Assembly: GCA_007570785.1 (NCBI GenBank)
Contig: ML664161.1
Span: 16,830,861 to 16,894,860, forward strand
From: Antilocapra americana
Taxonomy: Eukaryota > Chordata > Mammalia > Artiodactyla > Antilocapridae
Direction: 5' to 3'
DNA: 64,000 nucleotides
Shown: positions 47,908-60,017 of the stretch, piece after piece
Layout of the letters: every line of letters begins with the position of its first letter
Position numbering within the stretch: position 1 is the first letter of the stretch
Position numbers and translations under genes: made by a program
The notes under the pieces: model-generated
Told to the model about the DNA's origin: nothing
Databases searched by the model: none
What the model saw: the letters and a program-made list of their open reading frames with translations, nothing else

Positions 47908-47911
47908 ACAT

Positions 47912-49593
47912 CCTATTAGCAGCACCACTGATGGCCTAAGAACAAGCTCACTAAGGACAGTTAGAGGGTAGAATAAAATCTTTTTTAAAACAGTCACATA
48001 GCATCAACAGATAAAGTGAGAGGAGTGTAGAAACAGAAAGATGCACAGAGCTGTGAAGGCTACAGCTTCTGTGGCTATAGCCTGAGCAGTTCTGGAATGA
48101 GAAAGGAATCTGCTCAGGAAAGGTCTTACACTTAGGAGGGAGCACATTTCTCTGTCCAGGGACGCTCCCCCATCACACACCTGTTCAACATGCCAGACAA
48201 ATTCAAGACATTCTGCTCATGCTCTTCATTCCAGGTGTGTAATGAGAGAAGGGGGCTTGTTTTAAATCCTTTGTAGTCTTGTCAACTCAGGCTAATTCCA
48301 AGGATGCTCAAACTGTGGTAAATACTCCAGTGACTTCTGTTAGTGCTCCTTCATCTTCGAAAAACTCAATCATACCCAGCCTTCTCACTGTAACAGGGTT
48401 GGTTTCATGATGATCAAGAGGGAAGGGGTAATATAATTGGGATAATCTTTGCAGCATTCAGCTGTGTTTTCATGGAGTTTTCTACTACTTGTGGTGATGA
48501 CCTTACATTCTAGTGTGTGCCTACTGTCTCCACATAATGATTAAGAATATCCTCTCTTACTCTCAAGGTGTCCCTCTTTGTAACAATATGTTATTTGGTC
48601 ATTATAGTCATACTTTGTAAATGAATTTGAAATTTATTTGAACATACTGTATAACATATTGATTTTCCTATGCCATATATTCAATAAAAAAATTTACTGA
48701 ATGTTTACTACATATAAAATATTAGTTTAGAAGCTGTAATGCTAAGTGTAAATATGGTTCCTGTTGCCCAAAAGTTCATTCTCATGATGAGACGTAGACA
48801 ACAAAAGAAAAAAAATCAATACTGTGATAAATAGAATTTATAAACAAGGTTTAAATATTGTGCTGTGGGACAGTGAGGAAGAGAGGATCCTAGGAATTGG
48901 GGAATTTTAAAAGATGAGATTTAAGCAGGCATTCCAGACAGAGATAATAAATGACAATAATAACACTAAAAGCAAAAACAATAGGAGTTATAATTTATTA
49001 ATGCCTATTATTTCCCAGGAATCAAAACTGCTTTAGATATATTCTTTTTAATCATATCTAATTTATATAAATATGATTAAGTCATAATTTCTATTAAGTC
49101 TAATCTACATTATTGATGTTAGAATCCAGGCAGAACACATGATTAGAAAGGTTGGGAGATGTCTTGCTACTGAGGATCTTGAACACCCAGGTGAGTATTT
49201 GAGATTTCAATCTACAAGCATCAGAAGTCATCTCAAATATGGATTTTCAAGTGGGAACATGATCAGATGGTAACTGTAGAAGGATGATCAGAGGGGAAGG
49301 AGAGGTAGGGCTCTCTAGAAAGCTATATTAACATTGTGTATATAATGAGGGATTGAAGTAGGTGAGGGGTAATAGAAATTAGGGGAAAAATTTGAGGCCA
49401 ACTGCAAAAATTATATTAAGCTTATATTTCAGTTAAATAAGATATGAGATTTTCTTGTTTGTTTTAAAAAACTCTAGTAAATTCCTAATTCTTAGGATAA
49501 ACTGGTGGTGTGTGTGGAGGAAGGAGGTGTATTTGAAATTACTCTCCATCTTTCTCTCTTTAGTCCTCCATTCCTGTTTAGCACATTGTGTTT
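47912..49593. other. Unique DNA
   Basis: No gene or repeat is recognised apart from a weak MIR-like trace near 49000-49030. Confidence 0.5.
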
Positions 49594-49605
49594 TAAACTA
49601 TCTTT

Positions 49606-52600
49606 GAGTTTAGTTAGTTCAGTTCAGTCACCCAGTTGTGTCCGAACTCTTCGCAACTCCTGGGACTGCAGCATGCTAGGCTTCCCTGTCCATCACTAAC
49701 TCCTGGAGCTTACTCAATTCATGTCCATCACAAGGTGATGCCATCAAGCTATCTCTTTCTCTGCCAGCCCCTTCTCCTCCTGCCTTCAATGTTTCCCAGC
49801 ATCAGAGTCTTTTCCTCTGAATCAGTTCTTTGTATCAGGTGGCCATGGCATTGGGATTTCAGCTTCAGCATCAGTCCTTGCAATGAATATTCAGGACTGC
49901 TTTCTTTCAGGATTGACTGAATCTCCTTGCAGTTCAAGGGACTCCCAAGAGTCTTCTCCTTTGATTTCTTCTGTGATTTGTTGGTTATTCAGCAGTGTGT
50001 TGTTGAGCCTCCATATGTTGGAATTTTTGAATGGTTTTCTCCTGTAATTGATATCTAATCTCACTGCATTGTGGTCAGAAAAGATGCTTGGAATGATTTC
50101 AATATTTTTGAATTTACCAAGGCTAGATTTATGGCCCAGGATGTGATCTATTCTGGAGAAGGTCCCGTGTGCACTCATTATCAGAGAAATGCAAATCAAA
50201 ACTACAATGAGGTACCACTTTACACCAGTCAGAATGGCTGCCATCCAAAAAACTACAAGCAATAAATGCTGGAGAGGATGTGGAGAAAAGGGAACCCTCT
50301 TACACTGTTGGTGGGAATGCAAACGAGTACAGCCACTATGGAAAACAGTGTGGAGGTTCCTTAAAAAACTGGAAATAGACCTGCCATATGACCCAGCAAT
50401 CCCACTGCTGGGCATATACACCGAGGAAACCAGAATTGAAAGAGACACGTGTACCCCAATGTTCATCGCTGCATTGTTTACAATAGCCAGGACATGGAAG
50501 CAACCTAGATGCCCATCAACTGACAAATGGATAAGAACACTGTGGTACATAGACACAATGGACCATTACTCAGCATTAAAAAAAAATTCATTTGAATCAG
50601 TTCTACTTAGGTGGACGGAACTGGAGCCTATTATCCAGAGTGAAGTAAGCCAGAAGGAAAAACAACAATACAGTATACTAATGCATATATATGGAATTTA
50701 GAAAGATGGTGGCGAGAACCCTGCATGTGACACAGCAAAGGGAACGCAGATGTATAGAACAGACTTGTGGCCTCTGGGTGGGATGATTTGGGAGAATGAC
50801 ATTGAAACATGTTGGTTGTCATATGTGAAATCAATCGCCAGCCCAGGGTTGATGCTTGGGGCTGGTGCACCGGGATGTCCCAGGGGGAGGGAGTTGGGAG
50901 GGAGGAGGGAGGGGGGGTTCTGGAGGGGGAGCATATGTAGACCCATGGTGGTTTCATGTCATTGTATGGCAAAACCAACGCAATAAAGTAAAGAAAATTT
51001 AAAAAAAAAAAGAGTCTTCTCCAATACCACAGTTCAAAAGTATCAGTTCTTCGGTGTGCAGCTTTCTTTAAAGTCCATCTCTCACATCCATACATGACTA
51101 CTGGAAAAACCATAGCCTTGACTAGATGGAACTTTGTTGGCAAAGTAATGTCTCTGCTTTTTAATAAGCTGTCTAGGTTGGTCTTAGGTTTTCTTCCAAG
51201 GAGCAAGCTTCTTTTAACTTAATGGCTACAGTCACCATCTGTGATTTTGGAGTCCAAGAAAATAAAGTCTGTCTCTCTTTCCACTGTTTCCCCACTATTT
51301 CCCATGAAGTGATGGGAATGGATGCCATGATCTTAGTTTTCTGAATGTTGAGTTTTAAGCCAATTTTTTTTATTCTCCTCTGTCACTTTCATCAAGAGGC
51401 TCTTTAGTTCTTCTTCGTTTTCTTCCATAAGGATGGTGTCATCTGCATATCTGAAGTTACTGATATTTCTCCTGGCAATCTTGATTCCAGCTTGTGCTTG
51501 ATCCAGCCTGGCATTTCACATGATGTGCTCTGAATATAAGTTAAATAAGCAAGGTGACAATATACAGCCTTGACGTACTCCTTTCCCAATTTGGAACCAG
51601 TCTGTGTTCCATGTCCAAGAAGAAATGTTTCTTCTTGACCAGCAATACAAATTTCTCAGGAGGCAGGTCAGGTGGTCTGTTATTCCCATCTCTTTCAGAA
51701 TTTTCCATAGTTTGTTGTGATCCACACAGTCAAAGGCTTTGGCATAGTCAATAAAACAGGAGTAGATGTTTATTTGGAACTCTCTTGCTATTTTGATGAT
51801 CCAATGGATGTTGGCAATTTGATCTCTGGTTCCTCTGCCTTTTCTAAATCCAGCTTGCCTTTTCTAAATCCACCTTGCCTTTTCTAAATCCACCTTTCAC
51901 ATACTGTTGAAACCTGGCCTGGGGAATTTTGAGCATTACTTTGTTAGTGTGTGAGATGAGTGCAATGTGTGGTGGTTTGAATATTCTTTGGCATTGCCTT
52001 TTTTTGGGATTGAAATGAAAACTGACCTTTTCCAGTCCTGTGGCCACTGCTGAGCTTTCCAAATATGCTGACGTATTGAGTGCGGCCCTTTCACAGCATC
52101 ATCTTTTAGGATTTGAAATAGCTCAACTGGAATTCCATCACCTCTACTAGCTTTGTTCGCAGTGATGCTTCCTAAGGCCCATTTGACTTCACATTACAGG
52201 ATGTCTGGCTCTATGTGAGTGATCACACCATCGTGGTTATCTGGGTCTTGAAGATCTTTTTTGTGTAGTTCCTCTGTGTATTCTTACCACTTTTTCTTAA
52301 TATTATCTGCTTCTGTTAGGTCCATACTGTTCTGTACTTCATTGTGCCCATCTTTGCATGAAATGATCCCTTGGTATCTCTAATTTTCTTGAAGAGATCT
52401 CTAGTCTCTCCCATTCTATTGTTTTCCTCTATTTCTTTGCATTGATCACTGAGAAAGGCTTTCTTATCTCTCCTTGCTATTCTTTGGAACTCTGCATTTA
52501 GATGGGTATATCTTTCCTTTTCTCCTTTGCCTTTAGCTTCTCTTCTTCTCACAGCTATTTGTAAGGCCTCCTCAGACAACCATTTTGCCTTTCTGCATTC

Positions 52601-52872
52601 CTTTTTCTTGGGGATGGTCTTAATCACTGCCTCCTGTACAATGTCATGAACCTCCATCCATAGTTCTTCAGGCACTCTATCAGATCTAATCTCTTGAATC
52701 TATTTGTTGCTTCTACTTTATAATCATAAGGGATTTGATTTAGGTCATACCTGAATGGTCTAGTGGTTTTCCCCATTTTCTTCAATTTAAGTCTAAATTT
52801 GGCAATAAGTTCATGATCTGAGCCACAGTCAGATCCCAGTCTTGTTTTTTTGTGACTGTATAGAGCTTTTCC
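49606..52872 (-). mobile_element. BovB LINE (host copy X), minus strand, left part, split by an L1
   Basis: The 3' end is at the left ('agttcagttcagtcaccca'). The minus strand runs back through the C-terminal region (to 49959), is interrupted by an L1, and resumes at 51010 through the RT domain (catalytic box near 51433-51450) and the EN-RT linker ('ERYTHLNAEFQRIARRDKKA' at about 52440-52510) to the EN domain at 52872. Many stops and frameshifts are present. The outer TSD 'taaa[c/t]tatcttt' lies at 49594-49605 and 55665-55676. Confidence 0.92.
49960..51009 (+). mobile_element. 5'-inverted L1 nested in BovB copy X, 13-bp TSD
   Basis: The TSD 'aagagtcttctcc' lies at 49947-49959 and 51010-51022. 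The left part (49960-50175) is inverted and encodes on the minus strand the end of the L1 endonuclease domain with its SDHN catalytic motif (50067-50079; '[20 protein letters not shown]'). The right part (50172-51009) is plus-strand ORF2 C-terminus (starting 'cactcattatcagagaaat'), 3'UTR with G-rich tract, and a poly(A) tail. Roughly two-thirds of ORF2 is missing between the two segments. They share 'cact' at the junction. Confidence 0.93.
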
Positions 52873-55200
52873 TTTTTTGGGTGTTAGTTATATAAGGTCT
52901 TGTAGGTCTTCATATAACTGTTTAACTTCAGCTTCTTCATATAACTTCAGCTTCTTCATATAACTGTTTAACTTCAACTTCCATTACTGGTTGGGGCATA
53001 GACTTGGATTACCTTGATATTGAATGGTTTGCCTTGGAAATGAACAGAGATCATTCTGTTGTTTTTGAGATTGCATCCAAGTACTGCATTTCAAACTCTT
53101 TTGTTTGCCATTGATGGATACTCCATTTCTTCTGAGGGATTCCTGTCCACAGTAGTAGATATAATGTTCATCTGAGTTAAATTCACCCCTTCCAGTCCAT
53201 CTTAGTTCAATAATTCCTAGAATGTCGACATTCACTCTTGCCATCTCCTATTTGACCACTTCCAATTTGCCTTGATTCATGGACCAAACATTCCAGGTTC
53301 CTATACAGTATTGCTCTTTACAGCATTGGACCTTGCTTCTATCATCAGTCAATCCACAACCAGGTATTGTTTTTGCTTTGGCGTCATCCCTTCATTCTTT
53401 CTGGAGTTATTTCTCTACTGATCTCCAGTAGCATATTGGGCACCTACTGACCTGGGGAGTTCTTCTTTCAGTATCCTATGATTTTGCCTTTTCATATTAT
53501 TAATGGGGTTCTCAATGCAAGAATAATGAAGTGGTTTTCCATTCCCTTCTCCAGGGGACCACAGTCTGTCAGAAACAGAAGATATTAAGAAGAGGTGGCA
53601 AGAATACACAGAAGAAATGTGCAAAAAGGATATTCACAGCCTGGATAATCATGATGGTATGATCACTCACCTAGAGCCAGACATCCTGGAATGTGAAGCC
53701 AAGTGAGCCTTAGAAAGCATCACTATGAACAAAGCTAGTGGAGGTGATGGAATTATAGTTGAGCTATTTCAAATCCTAAAAGATGATGCTGTGAATGTGA
53801 TGCACTCAATATGCACAGAAAATTTGGAAAACTCAGCAATGGCCACAGGACTGGAAAAGGTCAGTTTTCATTCCAATCCCAAAGAAAGGCAATGCTAAAG
53901 AATGCTCAAACTACTGCACAATTGAACTCATCTCACACACTAGTAAAATAATGCTCAAAATTCTCCAAGCCAGGCTTCAGCAATACATGAACCATGAATT
54001 TCCAGATGCTCAAGTTGGTTTTAGAAAAGGCAGAGGAACCAGAGATCAAATTGCCAACATCCACTGGATCATCGAAAAAGCAAGAGAGTTCCAGAAAAAC
54101 ATCTATTTCTGCTTTATTGACTATGCCAAAGCCTTTGACTGTGTGGATCACAATAAACTGGAAAATTCTGAGAGAGATAGGAATACCAAACCATCAGACC
54201 TGTCTTTTGAGAAACCTGTATGCAGGCAGGAAGCAACAGTTAGAACTGGACATGGAGCAACAGACTGATTCCAAATAGGGAAAGGAGTACGTCAAGTCTG
54301 TATACCATCACCCTGCTTATTTAACTTGTATGCAGTGTACATCATGAGAAACGCTGGGCTGGAAGAAGCTCAAGCTGGAATCAACATTGCCGGGAGAAAT
54401 ATCAATAACCTCAGATATGTTGATGACATCACCCTTATGGCAGAAAGTGAAGAGGAATTAAAAAGCCTCTTGATGAAGGTGAAAAAGGAGAGTGAAAAAA
54501 TTGGCTTAAAGTTCAACATTCAGAAAAGTAAGATCATGGCATCTGGTCCCATCACTTTATGGGAAATAGATGGGGAAACAGTGGAAACAGTGTCAGACTT
54601 TATTTTGGGGGGCTCCAAAATCACTGCAGTTGGTGGCTGCAGCCATGAAATTAAAAGACACTTACTCCTTGGATGGAAAGTTATGACCAACCTAGATAGC
54701 ATATTGAAAAGCAGAGACATTACTTTGACAACAAAGGTTCGTCTAGTCAAGGCTATGGTTTTTCCAGTAGTCATGTATGGATGTGAGAGTTGGATGGTGA
54801 AGAAAGCTGAGCACCAAAGAACTGATGCTTTTGAACTGTAATGTTACAGAAGACTCTTGAGCATCCCTTGGATTTCAAGGAGATCCAACCAGTCCATCCT
54901 AAAGTAGATCTGTCCTACTTTAGGACTGTTCATTGGAAGGACTGATGTTGAAGCTGAAACTCCCATACTTTGGCTAACTCATGCAAACTGTTGACTCATT
55001 GGAAAAGACCCTAATGCTGAGAAGGATTTGGGGCAGGAGGAGAAGGGGATGACAGAGGATGAGATGGCTGAATGGCATCACCAACTCAATGGATATGGGT
55101 TTGGGTAGACCCTGAGAGTTGGTGATGGACAGGGAGGCCAGGCTTGCTGCGATTCATGGCGTCAGAAAGAGTCAGACACAACTGAGTGACTGAACTAACT
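52873..55200 (+). mobile_element. 5'-inverted BovB (copy Y) nested in BovB copy X
   Basis: The flanks 'agagctt[t/c]tcc' at 52862-52872 and 55201-55211 form an 11-bp TSD with one mismatch. The left part (52873-53572) is inverted: the minus strand encodes the N-terminal endonuclease region ('ARVNVDILGIIELRWTGRGE', 'SDEHYIYYCGQESLRRNGV') and ends at the far 5' sequence near 53572. The right part (53573-55200) is plus-strand linker, RT domain (catalytic box reads YVDD instead of YADD near 54416-54427) and C-terminus to the 3' end 'gagtgactgaactaact'. The region between mid-EN and the linker is absent. Confidence 0.88.
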
Positions 55201-55664
55201 AGAGCTTCTCCATCTTTGGCTGCAAAGAATATAATTAATCTGATTTCAGTATTGACCATCTGGTGATGTCCTCGTGTAGAGTCTTCTCTTGTGTTGTTGG
55301 AAGGGGGTGTTTGGTATGATCATCTTATTCTCTTGGAAAAACTCTATTAGCCTTTGACCTGCTGAATTTTGTACTCCAAGACCAATTGTGCCTGTTATTA
55401 CACAGGTATCTTTTGACTTCCTACTTTTGCATTCCAGTCTCCTATAATGAAAAGGACATTTTCTTTGGATGTTAGTTCTAGAACGTCTTGTAGGTATTCA
55501 TAGAACCATTCAACTTCAGCTTCTTTTCATTACTGGTCAGGGCATAGACTTGAATTACTGTGATATTCAATGATACTACTGACATACTGCATAATGCATT
55601 TCTTCTAAGGGATTCTTGCCCACAATAGTAGATATAATGGTTCTGAGTTAAATTCACCCATTCC
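55201..55664 (-). mobile_element. BovB copy X, endonuclease segment (right part)
   Basis: This continues copy X from the exact point where it was interrupted (mid-EN, 'agagcttctccatctttggc'). It runs to the 5' truncation at 'aaattcacccattc', followed by the outer TSD. Without the nested copy, X reads as one truncated BovB. Confidence 0.88.
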
Positions 55665-55676
55665 TAAATTATCTTT

Positions 55677-56842
55677 AGGTCACTAGAAAAGTTCAGTAAC
55701 TTTCAGGAAGAATTGGTTGCTCTTTTAAATTATTTATCTCTTGTGCATGTGTATGCGTTTAAATCACTTTAAACCTTGTGCAGTATCATGTAAATGACAC
55801 TATGGAAAAAGCTGCCAGAAATGGATTTTCTCACTGGGAAATTTAAAAAGTAAAATAAATGCAGAGAAAAAGAAAATCTCACTGAAGAGTGAATCTGTGC
55901 ATGGCAAGGTGGTACTGATAATCACCAACAGTAGGAAATTTATGTTAAACTGTTTCTCTAGCTTTGGTGTTGGCTAGTGTTCACCCATTCTTTTTCTCTC
56001 AACAAGCTGCTTCATTAGAATGGAACTTCATTAGGTCAAAACCTTCACTTTAATTTTTTTTGGCAATATCTTCATATCAACAAGAACCAAGGGCTGAGCT
56101 GGACCAAGTTCAGGCTTAAGAATCACAAAAATGTGATCTGTGTTAATACATGCGAGTCATCAGTATGACATTTACCCTATTAATGCTGAAATTAAAAAAA
56201 GGTATTTTAAGAGTTTGTCTTTAAGTTCAATATTAGACTTCAAAATGTATAGTCTTTCTTAAAATTATCTATAAATTCAAAAGTGACATGCAAGTTCATA
56301 TCAGTAATGCAGCTATTCATTTTCTATCATTCAGAAAAGAAGTTACATCTTAATATGAAGTGTTCATGAAGAATGTCTCTAATTTCCTATATTAGCTGCA
56401 AATAAGATTCTAAGCTCTAATAATTTATGATGAGCCCCTATGAATTATGGGTTCATCACATTTAAAAAGTGGCTATTTCCTATGATACTGTATCAAAATG
56501 TATCATCTGTCAGTTCAAGGATCATCTAACATTTTCTACAAAGTTCACATTAGTTGGACTATCTCTAAAATATAGTTCACCTAGAAATGCCCATATAAGA
56601 AACTTCTCTGTGCTTTCTTTTTCATTAATGCTTTCCTCTTAATTCTACATTCTCTGTTTCTCACCAGGGGTATCAGAAATCTAAGTTTTTAGTGAAAAGA
56701 AGGTGACTTTGCCATCTGGAATATACCTTTAACTAATACTTTGGAGAAGGACGATTACAGAATAAACTTTTATTTCTCATTAATATTTTTTCCTATTTTC
56801 TTTTACAAATTGATGATAATAGTTTAAAAATATTTATTTTAT
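55677..56842. other. Unique AT-rich DNA
   Basis: No gene or repeat recognised. Confidence 0.5.
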
Positions 56843-56844
56843 TT

Positions 56845-58876
56845 TTTTAATATAAATTTATTTATTTTAATTGGAGGCTAATTACTTTACAATATTGTAG
56901 TGGTTTTGCCATACATTGACATGAATCTGCCTTGAGTGTACATGTGTTTCCAATCCTGAACCCCCCTCCCCGCCCTCATCCCTCCCCATTCCATCCCTCT
57001 GGGTCATCCCAGTGCACCAGCCCCTAGAACCCTGTATCATGCATCAAACATGGACTGGCGATTCATTTCACATATGATAAATATACATGTTTCAATGCCA
57101 TTCTTCCAAATCATGCCACCCTCACCCTCTCTCACAGAGTCCAGAAGACTGATCTATACATCTGTGTCTCTTTTGCTGTCTTGTATACAGGGTTATCGTT
57201 ATCAACTTTCTAAACCCCACATATATGCATTAGTATTCTGTATTGGTATTTTTCTTTCTGGCTTACTTCACTCTGTATAATAGGCTCCAGTTTCATCCAC
57301 CTCATTAGAACTGATTCAAATGTATTCTTTTTAATGGCTGAGTAATATTCCATTGTGTATATGTACCACAGCTTTCTTATCCATTCGTATGCATCTAGGT
57401 TGCTTCCATGCCCTGGCTATTATAAACAGTGCTGTGATGAACATTTGGGTACACATGTCTCTTTCAATTCTTGTTTCCTTGGTGTGTATGCCCAGCAGTG
57501 GGGTTGCTGGGTCATATGGCAGTTCTATTTCCAGTTTTTTAAGGAATCTCCATGCTGTTCTCCATAGTGGCTGTACTAGTTTGCATTCCCACCAACAGTG
57601 TAAGAGGGTTCCCTTTTCTCCACATCCTCTCCAGCATTTATTGTTTGTAGACTTTTGGATAGCAGCCATTTTGACTGGTGTGAAATGATACCTCATTGTG
57701 GTTTTAATTTGCATTTCTCTGATAATGAGTGATGTTGAGCATCTTTTCATGTCTTTGTTAGTCATCTGTATGTCTTTTTAGTTCTTTGGCCCATTTTTTT
57801 ATTGGATTGTTTATTTTTCTGGAATTGAGGCGCAGGAGTTGCTTGTATATTTTTGAGATTGATTCTTTGTCAGTTGCTTCGTTTGCTAATATTTTCTCCC
57901 AGTCTGAAGGCTGTCTTTTCACCTTGCTTTTAGTTTCCTTTGTTTTGCAGAAGCTGTTAATTTTAATTATGTCCCATTTGTTTATTTTTGCTTTTATTTC
58001 CAATATTCTTGGAGGTGGGTCATAGAGGATCCTGCTGTGATTTATGTCCTATGTTTTGCCTATGTTTTCCTCTAGGAGTTTTATAGTTTCTGGTCTTACG
58101 TTTAGATTTTTAATCCATTTTGAGTTTATTTTTGTGTATGGTGTTAGAAAGTGTTCTAGTTTCATTTTTTTACAAGTGGTTGACCAGTTTCCCCAGCACC
58201 ACTTGTTAAAGAGATTGTCTTTTCTCCATTGTATATTCTTGCCTCCTTTGTCGAAGATAAGGTGTCCATACATGTGTGGATTTATCTCTGGGCTATCTGT
58301 TTTGTTCCACTGATTTATATTTCTGTCTTTGTGCCAGTACTATACTGTCTTGATGACTGTGGCTTTGTAGTAGAGACCAAAGTCAGTCAGGTTGAATTCT
58401 CCAGTTCCATTCTTCTTTCTCAAGATTGCTTTGGCAATTAAATGTTTTTTATATTTCCATACAAATTGTGAAATTATTGATCTAGTACTCTGAAAAATAC
58501 CATTGGTAGTTTGATAGGGATTGCATTGAATCTATAGATTGCTCTGGGTAGTATTCTCATTTTCACTATACTGATTCTTCCGATCCATGAACACAGTATA
58601 TTTCTCCATCTATTTGTGTCCTCTTTGATTTCTTTCACCAGTGTTTTATAGTTTTATATATATATAGGTCTTTTGTTTCTTTAGATAGATATATTCCTAA
58701 GTATTTTATTCTTTTCATTGCAATGGTAAATGTAATTGTTTCCTTAATTTGTCTTTCTGTTTTCTCATTGTTAGTGTATAGGAATGCATGAGATTTCTGT
58801 GTGTTGATCTTATATCCTACAACTTTATTATTTTCATTGATTAGCTCTAGTATTTTTCTTGTGGAGTCTTTAGGGC
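56845..58876 (-). mobile_element. Ruminant L1, 3' 2 kb, minus strand, 5'-truncated
   Basis: The left end is a T-rich tail and 3'UTR with a C-rich tract (56959-56990). The minus strand then encodes the ORF2 C-terminal third in pieces: '[18 protein letters not shown]' within 57331-57765, then upstream codons 'QPSDWEKILANEATDKESIS' (57758-58003) and '[20 protein letters not shown]' (58049-58273). A small deletion near 57390 shifts the frame after 'KQPRC'. It stops at 58876 in the RT region. No TSD identified. Confidence 0.93.
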
Positions 58877-58889
58877 AAATTTGTATAAT

Positions 58890-59530
58890 ACTTTATGCTT
58901 CACAGTATAATTTTCCAAACATTATCTCACTTGATTCTTTAAAGAAACTGTAATAAAAGCTATGACAAATAAAGAAGGCCGAGTGCCAAAAACTTGATAC
59001 TTTTGAATTGTGGTACTGAAGAAGACTTTGAGAGTTCCCTGAATTGCAGGGAGATCAAAGCAGTCCATCCTAAAGGAACTCAGTCCTGAATATTCATTGG
59101 AAGGTCTGATGCTGAAGCAGTAGCTCCAATACTTTGACTACCTGATGTGAAGAGCCCATTCACTGGAAAAGACCCTGATGCTGGGAAAGAATGAAGGCAA
59201 GAGGAGAAGAGGGCGGAAGAGGATGAGATGGTTAGATAGTATCATTGACTCAATGGACATGAATTTGAGCCAGCTGCAGGGGATAGTGAAGGACAAGGAA
59301 GCCTGGTATGCTGCAGTTCATGAGGTCACAAAAAATCAGACATGAATTAGTGACTGAACAACAACAATGGAAATAGGGCAGGTATTACTGTTTTGCATAT
59401 TTAAAGATGAAAAAACTGAGGCTCAGAAAGATAAAGATCACATACAGAGTAAGTGGTGGAAGGGAGATTTGAACCTTGGTCTGAGTCCTTATGTAGTATG
59501 GCTGACATTGTATCCCAAAGACAATATCTG
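58890..59530 (-). repeat. MIR SINE, minus strand, split by a BovB tail
   Basis: The left piece, 58890-58965, has 'aaacattatctcacttgatt'. The right piece, 59369-59530, has 'gcaggtattactgttttgca', 'gaaaaaactgaggctcaga' and 'gatttgaaccttggtctga'. Together they are in antisense MIR order, with a BovB fragment between them. Confidence 0.7.
58970..59366 (+). mobile_element. BovB LINE 3' end, plus strand
   Basis: 'ggccgagtgccaaaaacttg', 'cctgaatattcattggaagg', 'gaccctgatgctgggaaaga', and the end 'tagtgactgaacaacaaca' identify the last 400 bp of BovB. It inserted into the MIR listed separately. Confidence 0.9.
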
Positions 59531-60017
59531 TGCCAGTCTTGAGGAATAACAGGAGACTGGTAAATAGGTTACAGTTCTCTGAAAACTGAACACTGTACAA
59601 GAAAAGGAAAAATTTTCTTACATTGCTAGTGACTGCTGGCTTGTATACTGTACATTGTGCAGGCAGCCCTGTACTTGGCACAGATGGTGAGATCTTCACC
59701 TGGGTAAGGCAGAGGATTTATCCAGCAGCAGAGAAGAGTAGGAGGAGAGTAACAGAACTTGGGGCCAGGTGAGGGAGGCTGATTTATAAGAGTCCCTCAG
59801 CAGGGGAGCATGTTACCGTATTTATTGAGATGGTCCATGCAGAGGCCATCTTCTCCCCAGGGTTCATATGCTGCCCAGGAATGTGAGTAATGTCATGTTC
59901 AAGTACTGACCATCATACCTAGCTCAGAACCACTACTCCTCTCTGGCTGCTAGGTCCTTCCTTCTTTTAGTCCTCCTTCCCTTCCTGGCTTTCTTCATTC
60001 ACTTATTTACTGAGGTA
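59531..60017. other. Unique DNA
   Basis: No gene or repeat recognised. Confidence 0.5.

Noticed and set aside
49891..50556. 221-codon minus-strand ORF as a gene
   Set aside because: It joins L1 antisense, L1 endonuclease sense and BovB sequence across insertion boundaries.
54326..54841. 171-codon plus-strand ORF as an active reverse transcriptase
   Set aside because: It is a fragment of BovB copy Y. Upstream RT codons are in another frame and the endonuclease is inverted and partly missing.
53573..55664. BovB (+) 53573-55200 and BovB (-) 55201-55664 as a rearranged pair
   Set aside because: The 11-bp flank shared by 52862-52872 and 55201-55211 shows the plus-strand piece and the minus-strand piece to its left are one insertion, and that the right piece belongs to the host copy.
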